This document shows, piece after piece, positions 1 to 5,280 of a DNA stretch of 5,280 nucleotides. The DNA comes from JAAYJR01 sp964563975 (GTDB taxonomy: Bacteria > Bacteroidota > Bacteroidia > Bacteroidales > Prolixibacteraceae). Every line of letters begins with the position of its first letter. The stretch's first letter is position 1. The translations under genes were made by a program, and so were the position numbers. The notes beneath the pieces were generated by a model. The model worked only from the letters and a program-made list of their open reading frames with translations. It searched no databases and was not told the DNA's origin. Where the stretch lies: positions 1-5,280 of the forward strand of contig CAZLZJ010000100.1 of the NCBI GenBank assembly GCA_964563975.1, written 5' to 3'.

Positions 1-225
1 AACAGCAGAAGAGTCTGTCACTTCCGCCTCCCGGCTACCGGGCGAAATAATTTTATCATCTCCGGAAACGGTTGTAATATCATCAGCCAATTGCAACTTT
101 TCCCCGGATTCCTGCTTATCAGTAACATTCTCTTCAACCTGGTCAATATCGATTTTTGAGTTATTTCCCTTAATGTCAGGCATAACTTTTAACTCATCAG
201 AGTTTTTTAGATCTTTAGGTTCCAT
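1..225 (-). CDS. 5' part of an unidentified minus-strand gene with an acidic, low-complexity N-terminus (partial)
   Basis: Reading the minus strand from an ATG at 225-223, the frame stays open for 75 codons to the left window edge, so only the N-terminus is visible. The peptide begins MEPKDLKNSDELKVMPDIKG. It contains 19 Asp/Glu against 9 Lys/Arg and no Phe, Tyr, Trp, His or Cys, which is typical of a disordered, soluble acidic tail. There is no signal peptide or membrane segment. A palindrome lies 3 bp before the ATG and a plausible -7 element lies 40-47 bp upstream, both supporting this start; no Shine-Dalgarno sequence is seen. Bacteroidota DUF349-domain proteins often begin with this kind of acidic stretch, so that is a tentative guess, but the diagnostic domain would lie outside the window. 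That it is a coding start is fairly likely; its function is unknown. Confidence 0.6.
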   Translation of the reverse strand, partial: MEPKDLKNSDELKVMPDIKGNNSKIDIDQVEENVTDKQESGEKLQLADDITTVSGDDKIISPGSREAEVTDSSAV

Positions 226-228
226 TTA

Positions 229-243
229 TATCAAATTTTGATA
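229..243. repeat. Perfect 7-bp inverted repeat next to the start codon of the left-edge gene
   Basis: The sequence TATCAAA T TTTGATA has 7-bp perfect arms around a single central base. It ends 3 bp before the ATG of the minus-strand gene, so it covers the usual ribosome-binding position. If transcription starts just downstream of the -7 candidate at 265-272, the dyad lies within the short 5' leader. It could be a protein operator or a weak hairpin over the start region. AT-rich DNA yields such dyads by chance, so function is unproven. Confidence 0.4.
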
Positions 244-264
244 CCACTTCTAAAATGGTGTGCA

Positions 265-272
265 CAAATTTA
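265..272 (-). promoter_or_regulatory. Putative Bacteroidota -7 promoter element (TAAATTTG)
   Basis: On the minus strand this reads TAAATTTG, an exact match to the TAnnTTTG -7 consensus used by the Bacteroidota primary sigma factor. It lies 40-47 bp upstream of the ATG at 225, which would give a leader of roughly 30-35 bases. No good TTTG -33 element is found 19-21 bp further upstream, so the match is only partial. An 8-bp palindrome, TGTGCACA (259-266), overlaps its downstream edge. Confidence 0.4.
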
Positions 273-417
273 TCAGACTACGAAAATAGCTATTTACACT
301 TTAATACTCAAAGTTTTTAAATAAATTCAATATATATAACCTATTATCCTACTACAAAAATTGAAGAATTGTCAGTTTTTTCAGGATTCCTATTATATAA
401 CATTTTAAAATAGCATA

Positions 418-433
418 TTTTTTTTTATTTTTT
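418..433 (+). other. Paired T tracts (T9-A-T6) upstream of the ArsC-like gene
   Basis: Nine T residues (418-426), one A (427) and six T residues (428-433) lie 22 bp upstream of the ATG at 456. The tract lies in the promoter or leader of the plus-strand gene. Homopolymers of this length are prone to length variation and to sequencing error, and could bend DNA or alter promoter spacing. It is not part of a hairpin, so a terminator is unlikely. Confidence 0.35.
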
Positions 434-455
434 GGCTCTGATAAAATTTATACCT

Positions 456-896
456 ATGAAAATTTTCTTCCTGAGTAATAAAAATTCATGCAGAAGTCAG
501 ATGGCTGAAGCTATTTTGCGGAATTATGGTAAAAACCTGGAAATCTACTCTGCCGGCCTTGATCCTGCCAATCATATAAGCCCTATAGCAATTGAAGTAT
601 TAAAAGAGATAGGCATTGATCTTGCTCCCCAGGTTCCTGAGCACTACTCCAAATATAAAAATATAGAGTTTGACTATTTAATCACAGTGGGCAGCGGCAC
701 TTTGGAGGAGCTGAAAGTTCCGCCAATCAGATATAAAAGAAAAATGCATCTTGGATTTCACGACCCATATAAAAATTCAAAAACAAAAGAAGACATCAAA
801 CAAAAGTGCAGGGAAATCAGAGATGAAATCAAAACGGAGATGGACTATTTTTACCATAAAATGATCCGTAATCAAAGTTATAAGCTATCTTTTTAA
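456..896 (+). CDS. ArsC/low-molecular-weight phosphatase-like protein lacking the nucleophilic cysteine
   Basis: This is a 146-aa cytoplasmic protein of the low-molecular-weight tyrosine phosphatase fold, closest to thioredoxin-coupled arsenate reductase (ArsC, usually about 130-140 aa). Visible family features are the N-terminal strand and P-loop with NSCRSQMAEA (residues 10-19), YSAG (31-34) and HLGFHDP (98-104), whose D103 matches the general acid Asp105 of Staphylococcus aureus ArsC. The usual loop is C-T-G-N-S-C-R; here it is S7-N-K-N-S-C12-R13, so the nucleophile is Ser. The region equivalent to the Cys82/Cys89 redox pair reads TVGSGTLEEL and has no Cys. Only C12 and C118 exist. Normal arsenate reduction is therefore unlikely; a binding, regulatory or altered catalytic role is inferred. 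I chose ATG 456 because it puts MKIFFLS directly on the family's first strand; an in-frame TTG at 432 would add eight unsupported residues. No ars genes adjoin it. The 3' end overlaps pepP by 12 bp, tail to tail. Confidence 0.85.
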   Translation: MKIFFLSNKNSCRSQMAEAILRNYGKNLEIYSAGLDPANHISPIAIEVLKEIGIDLAPQVPEHYSKYKNIEFDYLITVGSGTLEELKVPPIRYKRKMHLGFHDPYKNSKTKEDIKQKCREIRDEIKTEMDYFYHKMIRNQSYKLSF

Positions 897-2282
897 CCCG
901 CTTATTACCTTTTCAATATCTTCCGTTTCAATTGGCAAACGCTCTCCCAAAATTTCACTTCCCGTTACAGTAACCAAAATATCATCTTCAAGCCTTATTC
1001 CCCCAAAATCTCTATACTCATTTACTTTATCAAAATTTATAAAATCCCTGTTTATTTTTTTACTTTCCCATTTATCAATCAATGCAGGAATAAAATAGAT
1101 CCCCGGTTCATTGGTCACAACAAATCCGGCTTGTAATCTTCGACCCAGCCGGAGAGAGGAGGTTCCAAACCGGGTTGATGGACGTATTTCATCATCAAAT
1201 CCCACATAAACCTGACCTAAATCTTCCATATCATGTGCATCCAATCCCATCATATGCCCTATTCCATGGGGAAAAAAAAGTGTATGAGCTCCATTTTTTA
1301 CAGCCTCTTTAATATCTCCTTTCATCAATCCGAGATCTTTTAATCCTGAAGCAATTACTTCTGCAGCTTCAAGATGTACCGACAGAAATGTGACATCCGG
1401 CCTGATCAATTCCCTGACCCTGTTATTGGCAGCCAGAACAATATCATATATCTCCTTTTGCTTACCGGTAAACTTTCCTCCCACCGGCACTGTCCTGGTA
1501 AAATCTGAAGAGTAATGCATAGCCGATTCTGCCCCTGCGTCAGTCAGTAAAAGTCTCCCCTCCTCCAGGTATGCCGAATGATCGTGGTTATGAAGGATCT
1601 CACCGTTTTGTGTAAGGATTACGGGAAAAGATAATCTTCCCCCTCCTTTAATAGCAATACCTTCCAATATACCTGCAATATATTGCTCCCAAATTCCGGG
1701 CAGAGCATGTTCCATTGCTGCCATATGCATACTATATCCCAACCGGCAGGCAATCCTGATTTCATCAATTTCACAACTTTCCTTCACTGATCTGAGATCA
1801 ACAACAGCTTTAATAAGCTCCGGAGAAGTATAATCATTTATCTTACCTGAAGATATCCCTGTCAGCTTTTCAAGCTTAAGAATATTTTCACTCCTGTAAG
1901 GAGGTAAAAAATGGATTCTCCTGCCCTGTTTGATCGCATCATCTACAAACTCAGCAACTTTACTTACCTGAGCTCTGTTTACAACGCCTGCTTTTAAGGC
2001 CTTTTCTTCAATCTTTTCCTGAGGCCCCATCCAGATTATATCTTCCATGTCAACATTATCACCAAAAATATAATCCTCCCCGCTGTCAAAATCTATAATT
2101 CCCGCCAGACCGGGATAGTCTATTCCGAAAAAATAGAGGAACGTACTATCCTGTCTGAAGTGAAAAGGATTGTCTGCATAATTCATAGGCGACTCCTCAT
2201 TGCCAAGGAGCAAGGCAATTCCGCCGGAAATTTTGCTTTTCAATTTTTCCCTGCGATTGACATAGATACTTTTATCAAACAT
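885..2282 (-). CDS. pepP: Xaa-Pro aminopeptidase (peptidase family M24B)
   Basis: This 465-aa cytoplasmic dinuclear metallopeptidase should remove an N-terminal residue that precedes proline. It has the usual two domains: an AMP_N domain (about residues 3-125, with NYADN and FRQDSTFLYFFG near 34-53) and a pita-bread M24 domain (about 168-440). All five metal ligands are present: D248 (TDAGAE), D260 (SSDFTRT), H339 (PHGIGH), E392 (TNEPGIY) and E432 (RLEDD). The supporting histidines H231, H343 and H350 (GLDAHD) are also there, so the enzyme looks intact and active. I prefer the ATG at 2282-2280 because MFDKSIYVNRREKL matches the usual Bacteroidota PepP start; an in-frame TTG at 2312 would add ten residues without support. 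There is no signal peptide. It follows tal by 47 bp on the same strand, so co-transcription is likely. No clear Shine-Dalgarno sequence is seen. Its 3' end overlaps the convergent ArsC-like gene. Confidence 0.95.
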   Translation of the reverse strand: MFDKSIYVNRREKLKSKISGGIALLLGNEESPMNYADNPFHFRQDSTFLYFFGIDYPGLAGIIDFDSGEDYIFGDNVDMEDIIWMGPQEKIEEKALKAGVVNRAQVSKVAEFVDDAIKQGRRIHFLPPYRSENILKLEKLTGISSGKINDYTSPELIKAVVDLRSVKESCEIDEIRIACRLGYSMHMAAMEHALPGIWEQYIAGILEGIAIKGGGRLSFPVILTQNGEILHNHDHSAYLEEGRLLLTDAGAESAMHYSSDFTRTVPVGGKFTGKQKEIYDIVLAANNRVRELIRPDVTFLSVHLEAAEVIASGLKDLGLMKGDIKEAVKNGAHTLFFPHGIGHMMGLDAHDMEDLGQVYVGFDDEIRPSTRFGTSSLRLGRRLQAGFVVTNEPGIYFIPALIDKWESKKINRDFINFDKVNEYRDFGGIRLEDDILVTVTGSEILGERLPIETEDIEKVISGLKR

Positions 2283-2329
2283 TACTAATGTTTTAATGAG
2301 ACTATGTTGCAAATTAAAACCGCAATCGG

Positions 2330-3553
2330 CTATTCGGTTATTATCCTCTCAATCCGGGAGTCGAGCTGTGCCTGATCTGATGTAAAACTGGCCAGCCCTG
2401 CCAGATTAAGCAAAGTGTCAATAGCAAGCTCTCCCGCTTTAATTCTTTGTGCCCATCTGTCATGTTTCGGTATTTTACCATCATCCGAAATATATTTCAG
2501 ATCATTATCGCTCAAATAAGGAAACATATCCCCGCAACCTGCCTCATGAACTCTGTTAATCAGCTCATTTCCATCTTTTGGCAGATCTTCACCAAGACTT
2601 TTTGCAAGTGCAAGTTCTTTATCGGTAACCTCCCAAAGTTTTTCCGGATAATAACAATTATTTTCACTTTCTATTCCAACCGGATAAATTTCATCAAGCT
2701 TAGAAGAAAAATTTCCATCCAACTTGGCTTTCCCGTCAGCAGCAACTTTTGTAGGCATTGTAAATACATCCACACCTGCAAGGTCAGACAGTTGCTTATA
2801 ACCTCTGAGACTTGCGGCAATAAGCTTTGTAGGCACAGAATTATTCTTTGTAAGCTCCGTCACCAATTTCTGGGTGGCCAGAACAGCACGTTCTCCGGCT
2901 CCGGAACCATCACCTAACTTATTATCTGCAATATAAGCTCCTATACGCCCAAGAAAAACATTAAGATAATTTGGTTTTGTTATAGCTGCAACAAGAGCAT
3001 TCTGCCTGGCAGAAAACTCAAGAGTGAAATTTATTTTCACCCCCTTTTCACGAAGCTTCCTTGCACCAAGCAGCCCGCTGGCAGTATATGGCACCTTTAC
3101 AATAAACTGATCAGGACAAATTTCAAAATATCTTAACCCGTAACTTACTGTGGACTCAATATTATAAGCTGTATCTGTATGTAGCTCAACACTTACCATT
3201 CCCCCAAACTTTTTAGCAAGCCTCAATCCATGTCTTGCATTTAAAATAAATGCAATCTCTACTATCTGATCCCTGAGTGGCAGATCCTTCACTATCTCTC
3301 TGGCTTCAGAAATAAATTTATCGTAAATACCTTTTTGTATCTCTTTATTTACCAAAGTGTTGTTGGTAGTCAATGCTGTCATCTCAGCCGACCAGTTTTT
3401 TTCAGCTTCTTCAATATCGCCGGTATCAAGCCACAACTCAGTACCTGTGTTTCGCAAGCTTTGCCAAAAAGGATCTGATACAGCTATTACAGGTTGTTCA
3501 TCTATTCCTCTCAAAATAAACGATTTAATTTTTTCCTTAAGCATATTATCCAT
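2330..3553 (-). CDS. tal: Transaldolase family protein
   Basis: This 407-aa cytoplasmic TIM-barrel protein is a class I aldolase of the transaldolase family, which moves a dihydroxyacetone unit between sugar phosphates in the non-oxidative pentose phosphate pathway. Visible landmarks, with Escherichia coli TalB equivalents, are LWLDTGD with D43 (Asp17), TTNNTLVNKE at 62-71 in place of the common TTNPT/SL, E123 (Glu96), Schiff-base K153 in IVKVPYT (Lys132), N175 in INFTLEFS (Asn154), the phosphate-binding R203 in FLGRIG (Arg181) and S248/R250 in AASLRG (Ser226/Arg228). The catalytic set is complete. It is about 90 residues longer than TalB, with about 40 residues before the first strand and extra sequence around 280-365, ending in a TalB-like FTSDQAQLDSRI tail. 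It is probably the first gene of a tal-pepP transcript. Exact substrate preference cannot be read from sequence. Confidence 0.92.
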   Translation of the reverse strand: MDNMLKEKIKSFILRGIDEQPVIAVSDPFWQSLRNTGTELWLDTGDIEEAEKNWSAEMTALTTNNTLVNKEIQKGIYDKFISEAREIVKDLPLRDQIVEIAFILNARHGLRLAKKFGGMVSVELHTDTAYNIESTVSYGLRYFEICPDQFIVKVPYTASGLLGARKLREKGVKINFTLEFSARQNALVAAITKPNYLNVFLGRIGAYIADNKLGDGSGAGERAVLATQKLVTELTKNNSVPTKLIAASLRGYKQLSDLAGVDVFTMPTKVAADGKAKLDGNFSSKLDEIYPVGIESENNCYYPEKLWEVTDKELALAKSLGEDLPKDGNELINRVHEAGCGDMFPYLSDNDLKYISDDGKIPKHDRWAQRIKAGELAIDTLLNLAGLASFTSDQAQLDSRIERIITE

Positions 3554-3555
3554 AG

Positions 3556-3560
3556 TTCCT
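3556..3560 (-). promoter_or_regulatory. Shine-Dalgarno-like AGGAA before tal; start choice ambiguous
   Basis: On the minus strand AGGAA is followed by CT and then the first ATG (3553-3551), a gap of only 2 bases. A second in-frame ATG (3544-3542, residue M4) is 11 bases from AGGAA. Neither spacing is ideal, so the true start could be either; the difference is only three residues (MDN) before MLKEKIK. I kept the longer form as the annotation. Confidence 0.35.
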
Positions 3561-3621
3561 GAATTTTTATTAATTTTCTGAAAAATAAGAAAAACAGAAC
3601 GAAAGATAAAACCTTACAAGC

Positions 3622-3638
3622 ATCTTTTATAAAAAGAT
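3622..3638. repeat. Perfect 7-bp inverted repeat, 3-nt spacer
   Basis: The sequence ATCTTTT ATA AAAAGAT has perfect 7-bp arms. It lies near the middle of the divergent tal/propeller intergenic region, about 65 bp from the propeller ATG and 69 bp from the tal ATG. It could be an operator for either gene or a weak AT hairpin. Composition alone could produce it. Confidence 0.35.
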
Positions 3639-3647
3639 ATGAACTAT

Positions 3648-3674
3648 TATCTGTTCTGTGCAGATTCACAGATA
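3648..3674. repeat. Two overlapping, mutually exclusive 6-bp dyads
   Basis: TATCTG (3648-3653) is the reverse complement of CAGATA (3669-3674), and TCTGTG (3655-3660) is the reverse complement of CACAGA (3667-3672). The right arms overlap at 3669-3672, so as RNA only one of the two pairings could form at a time. The block lies 28-55 bp before the ATG of the propeller gene, where a promoter or 5' leader would be. A binding site for a regulator is possible but unproven. Confidence 0.35.
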
Positions 3675-3702
3675 TAAAAAAACTTAGAAACCTATATACA
3701 TA

Positions 3703-5262
3703 ATGACCACATCCAATCAGCTTTTATTACTATCCATCTTTCTGTCAATCTCTTTCAGGGTAACCTGTCAAATAAATAAAAATGGCTCCGGCAATCCTGA
3801 AGTTATTGATATAGGCTCAAGGCTCGAACTGTTTACCGACGATTTTCTTGTTGAAAACCTGAAAGGAGATGCACTGTTCAAACTTCATAATCCGGTACCC
3901 CGGGAAATAGTAATTTTACATGACCAGCCGTGGGAAGGAAGCGGAAGTGGTTATCACAGTATTTTCCATGACGGTAAAAAATACAGAATGTATTATAAAG
4001 CATGGCAACACACTGCAAGCAGTGATACTTCAACCGTTCACCCGCTTTATTGTGCTTACGCCGAGAGTTATGACGGGATAAACTGGGAAAAACCTGAACT
4101 GGGACTGCATAAATTCAATGGCTCTGCAAAAAATAATATTGTCTTTATTAGTGGCGAATACAATGGATATAATTTGGATGCAGGTCATCCGGCCGTATTC
4201 ATGGACACCAATCCGGATGTTAGTCATGATGCCCGCTTTAAAGCTTTTCTTATTTCCGGGCCACCTAAAAGGGGAATAGCTGCTTTCAAGTCCCCTGACG
4301 GAATTAACTGGACATTGATAAGCAACAAACCTGTGATAACTGACGGCGCCTTTGACTCACAGAACCTTGCATTCTGGGACAGCCACAATAATATTTATCG
4401 TGCATACTGGAGATACTTCTCCGAAGAGGACAACAATTCACGATACAAAGGAGTCAGATCGGTAAGAACAGCTGTTTCAAAAGACTTTATTCATTGGGAA
4501 GAACAGACTAATATCACTTTCACCGATACCCTGATACAACAACTTTATACAAACCAGATAAAACCCTACTACCGTGCCCCGCATATCCTGATAGGTTTTC
4601 CGGCCAGGTATATCGACAGGGGTTGGTCACCCTCAATGGAGGCGTTGCCCGAACCGGAGGAGAGAAAAGCCAGGGCATCAAAAAGCCGGAGGTACGGAAC
4701 TGCACTGACAGAAACCATCTTGATGGTAAGCCGCAACGGTACAACTTTCAAACGCTGGAATGAGGCATTCCTCAGACCCGGAATCGAAAGGAAGGGCACA
4801 TGGACATATGGCGACGCCTATATGGGATGGCATATCGTTGAAACTGCCTCAGACCTGCCGGGCGCCCCTCCCGAATTGTCATTTTACGTTACTGAATCAT
4901 ATTGGAAAGGGCATGCAAGCGCTTTGCGGAGATATACACTCCGGATAGACGGATTTGTTTCTGCATCGGCGCCAATGACCGGCGGGGAGATAATTACCAA
5001 ACCTGTTTTTTTCGAAGGTCAAAACCTGTACCTCAATTTTTCCTCATCAGCAGCCGGTGAAATTGTGGTGGAAATCCAGGATATATCAGGCAAGCCATTC
5101 GAAAAATACTCCCTTGAAAAATGTGCACCGGTCTTTGGAGATTCCTTAGAGCGGGTAGTCAGCTGGCAGGGCGGCAACGACATATCTGATATTTCCGGTA
5201 AAGCAGTCAGGTTAAGGTTTTTCCTTAAAGATGCAGATCTCTATTCATTCCGGTTCAAATAA
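3703..5262 (+). CDS. Secreted five-bladed beta-propeller protein, glycoside-hydrolase-like (GH43/GH32 superfamily fold)
   Basis: This 519-aa protein starts with a probable signal peptide: hydrophobic core LLLLSIFLSISF (residues 7-18) and a likely signal peptidase I site after V20-T21-C22. C22 is not in a proper lipobox, because R19 sits where a hydrophobic residue is expected. The n-region (MTTSNQ) unusually has no Lys or Arg. The mature part opens with IDIGSRLELFTDDFLVENLKG (36-55) and shows propeller-like repeats: SIFHDGKKYRMYYKAW (86-101), YAESYDGINWEKPELG (119-134), FKSPDGINWTLIS (195-207), VSKDFIHWEEQ (258-268) and VSRNGTTFKRW (342-352). A C-terminal beta-sandwich follows (about 430-519: LYLNFSSSAAGEIVVEIQD, then FLKDADLYSFRF). 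This architecture belongs to a family of mostly uncharacterised proteins seen in Planctomycetes and Bacteroidota, related to the arabinanase/invertase superfamily. Sugar or glycan hydrolysis is inferred; I cannot identify the catalytic acids or substrate. An in-frame TAG at 3685-3687 excludes an upstream ATG start. No lipid anchor, carbohydrate-binding module or type IX sorting domain is seen. Confidence 0.8.
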   Translation: MTTSNQLLLLSIFLSISFRVTCQINKNGSGNPEVIDIGSRLELFTDDFLVENLKGDALFKLHNPVPREIVILHDQPWEGSGSGYHSIFHDGKKYRMYYKAWQHTASSDTSTVHPLYCAYAESYDGINWEKPELGLHKFNGSAKNNIVFISGEYNGYNLDAGHPAVFMDTNPDVSHDARFKAFLISGPPKRGIAAFKSPDGINWTLISNKPVITDGAFDSQNLAFWDSHNNIYRAYWRYFSEEDNNSRYKGVRSVRTAVSKDFIHWEEQTNITFTDTLIQQLYTNQIKPYYRAPHILIGFPARYIDRGWSPSMEALPEPEERKARASKSRRYGTALTETILMVSRNGTTFKRWNEAFLRPGIERKGTWTYGDAYMGWHIVETASDLPGAPPELSFYVTESYWKGHASALRRYTLRIDGFVSASAPMTGGEIITKPVFFEGQNLYLNFSSSAAGEIVVEIQDISGKPFEKYSLEKCAPVFGDSLERVVSWQGGNDISDISGKAVRLRFFLKDADLYSFRFK

Positions 5263-5280
5263 AATCCGGAGATCCCAACT

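Larger units (their letters stand above)
226..455. other. AT-rich divergent intergenic region
   Basis: These 230 bp separate the minus-strand partial gene from the plus-strand ArsC-like gene and should hold both promoters. The sequence is very AT-rich. It holds a 15-bp dyad, an 8-bp palindrome (TGTGCACA, 259-266) and a TAnnTTTG match on the minus side, and two T tracts on the plus side. I see no small ORF with a credible start, no tRNA and no structured RNA. No exact TAnnTTTG match is present on the plus strand; the closest is TA, three bases, TTTG at 426-434, one base too long. Confidence 0.6.
3554..3702. other. Divergent intergenic region between tal and the propeller gene
   Basis: These 149 bp must hold the promoters for the tal-pepP pair on the minus strand and for the secreted propeller gene on the plus strand. 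I find no exact TAnnTTTG match in either direction. The nearest is TATTTTTC on the minus strand at 3587-3580, one mismatch and without a clear -33 element. Several short dyads are present and listed separately. No small ORF or structured RNA gene is apparent. Confidence 0.5.

Noticed and set aside
432..455. TTG start giving an eight-residue extension of the ArsC-like protein
   Set aside because: The extension MALIKFIP precedes the conserved first strand of the fold; ATG 456 places MKIFFLS where the family normally begins, and the TTG lies in the T-rich tract.
456..896. Arsenic-resistance operon
   Set aside because: No arsR, arsenite exporter or other ars gene is nearby, and the ArsC-like protein lacks all three catalytic cysteines.
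2283..2312. TTG start giving a ten-residue extension of PepP
   Set aside because: The family usually begins at MF..Y..RR, matching ATG 2282; no ribosome binding site supports the TTG.
2447..2917. 156-codon open frame on the plus strand inside tal
   Set aside because: It lies wholly antisense to the strongly supported transaldolase gene and its translation (rich in Ile, Phe, Cys and His) resembles no protein family.
3763..3771. Lipoprotein signal at Cys22 of the propeller protein
   Set aside because: The residues before the cysteine are R-V-T, which do not fit a lipobox; an ordinary signal peptidase I site before Q23 is more likely.
4520..4799. Minus-strand open frames of 74 and 76 codons inside the propeller gene
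   Set aside because: They overlap each other in different frames and lie antisense to a coherent 519-aa protein, with no recognisable motif; they are shadows.
5249..5270. TCCGG/CCGGA inverted repeat over the stop codon of the propeller gene as a terminator
   Set aside because: The stem is only 5 bp with a 12-base spacer and no T tract follows before the window ends.

Overview
The window looks like part of a Bacteroidota chromosome, probably a marine or anaerobic Marinilabiliales/Prolixibacteraceae-type lineage. The reasons are the AT-rich intergenic DNA, a TAnnTTTG-type -7 element, weak or absent Shine-Dalgarno sequences, a Bacteroidota-style PepP N-terminus (MF..Y..RR..L, then NYADN..FRQDSTFLYFFG) and a secreted carbohydrate-enzyme-like propeller protein. 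The taxonomic placement is inference from sequence style, not from a search.

Layout from left to right. Positions 1-225 hold the first 75 codons of a minus-strand gene that runs off the left edge; its N-terminus is acidic and low-complexity. A 230-bp AT-rich divergent intergenic region (226-455) carries a putative -7 element and a perfect 15-bp dyad for the minus gene, and two long T tracts before the plus gene. Plus-strand 456-896 encodes a 146-aa protein of the low-molecular-weight phosphatase/thioredoxin-type arsenate reductase (ArsC) fold. In it the nucleophilic P-loop cysteine is a serine and both redox cysteines are also missing. It converges on, and overlaps by 12 bp, a minus-strand pair: tal (transaldolase family, 2330-3553), followed after 47 bp by pepP (Xaa-Pro aminopeptidase, 885-2282). 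A 149-bp divergent intergenic region with several short dyads (3554-3702) leads to a plus-strand gene for a 519-aa secreted five-bladed-propeller protein (3703-5262).

How the genes relate. tal and pepP are probably co-transcribed housekeeping enzymes (pentose-phosphate carbon exchange and peptide turnover) with no shared pathway. The propeller protein is probably exported and acts on a glycan or sugar, but its substrate is not readable here. The ArsC-like protein has no arsenic-resistance neighbours (no arsR, acr3/arsB or arsA), which fits a role other than arsenate reduction. No RNA genes, insertion sequences, CRISPR arrays or convincing terminators are visible. The most interesting object is the active-site-substituted ArsC/LMW-PTP homologue; I do not see a multi-gene novel system.
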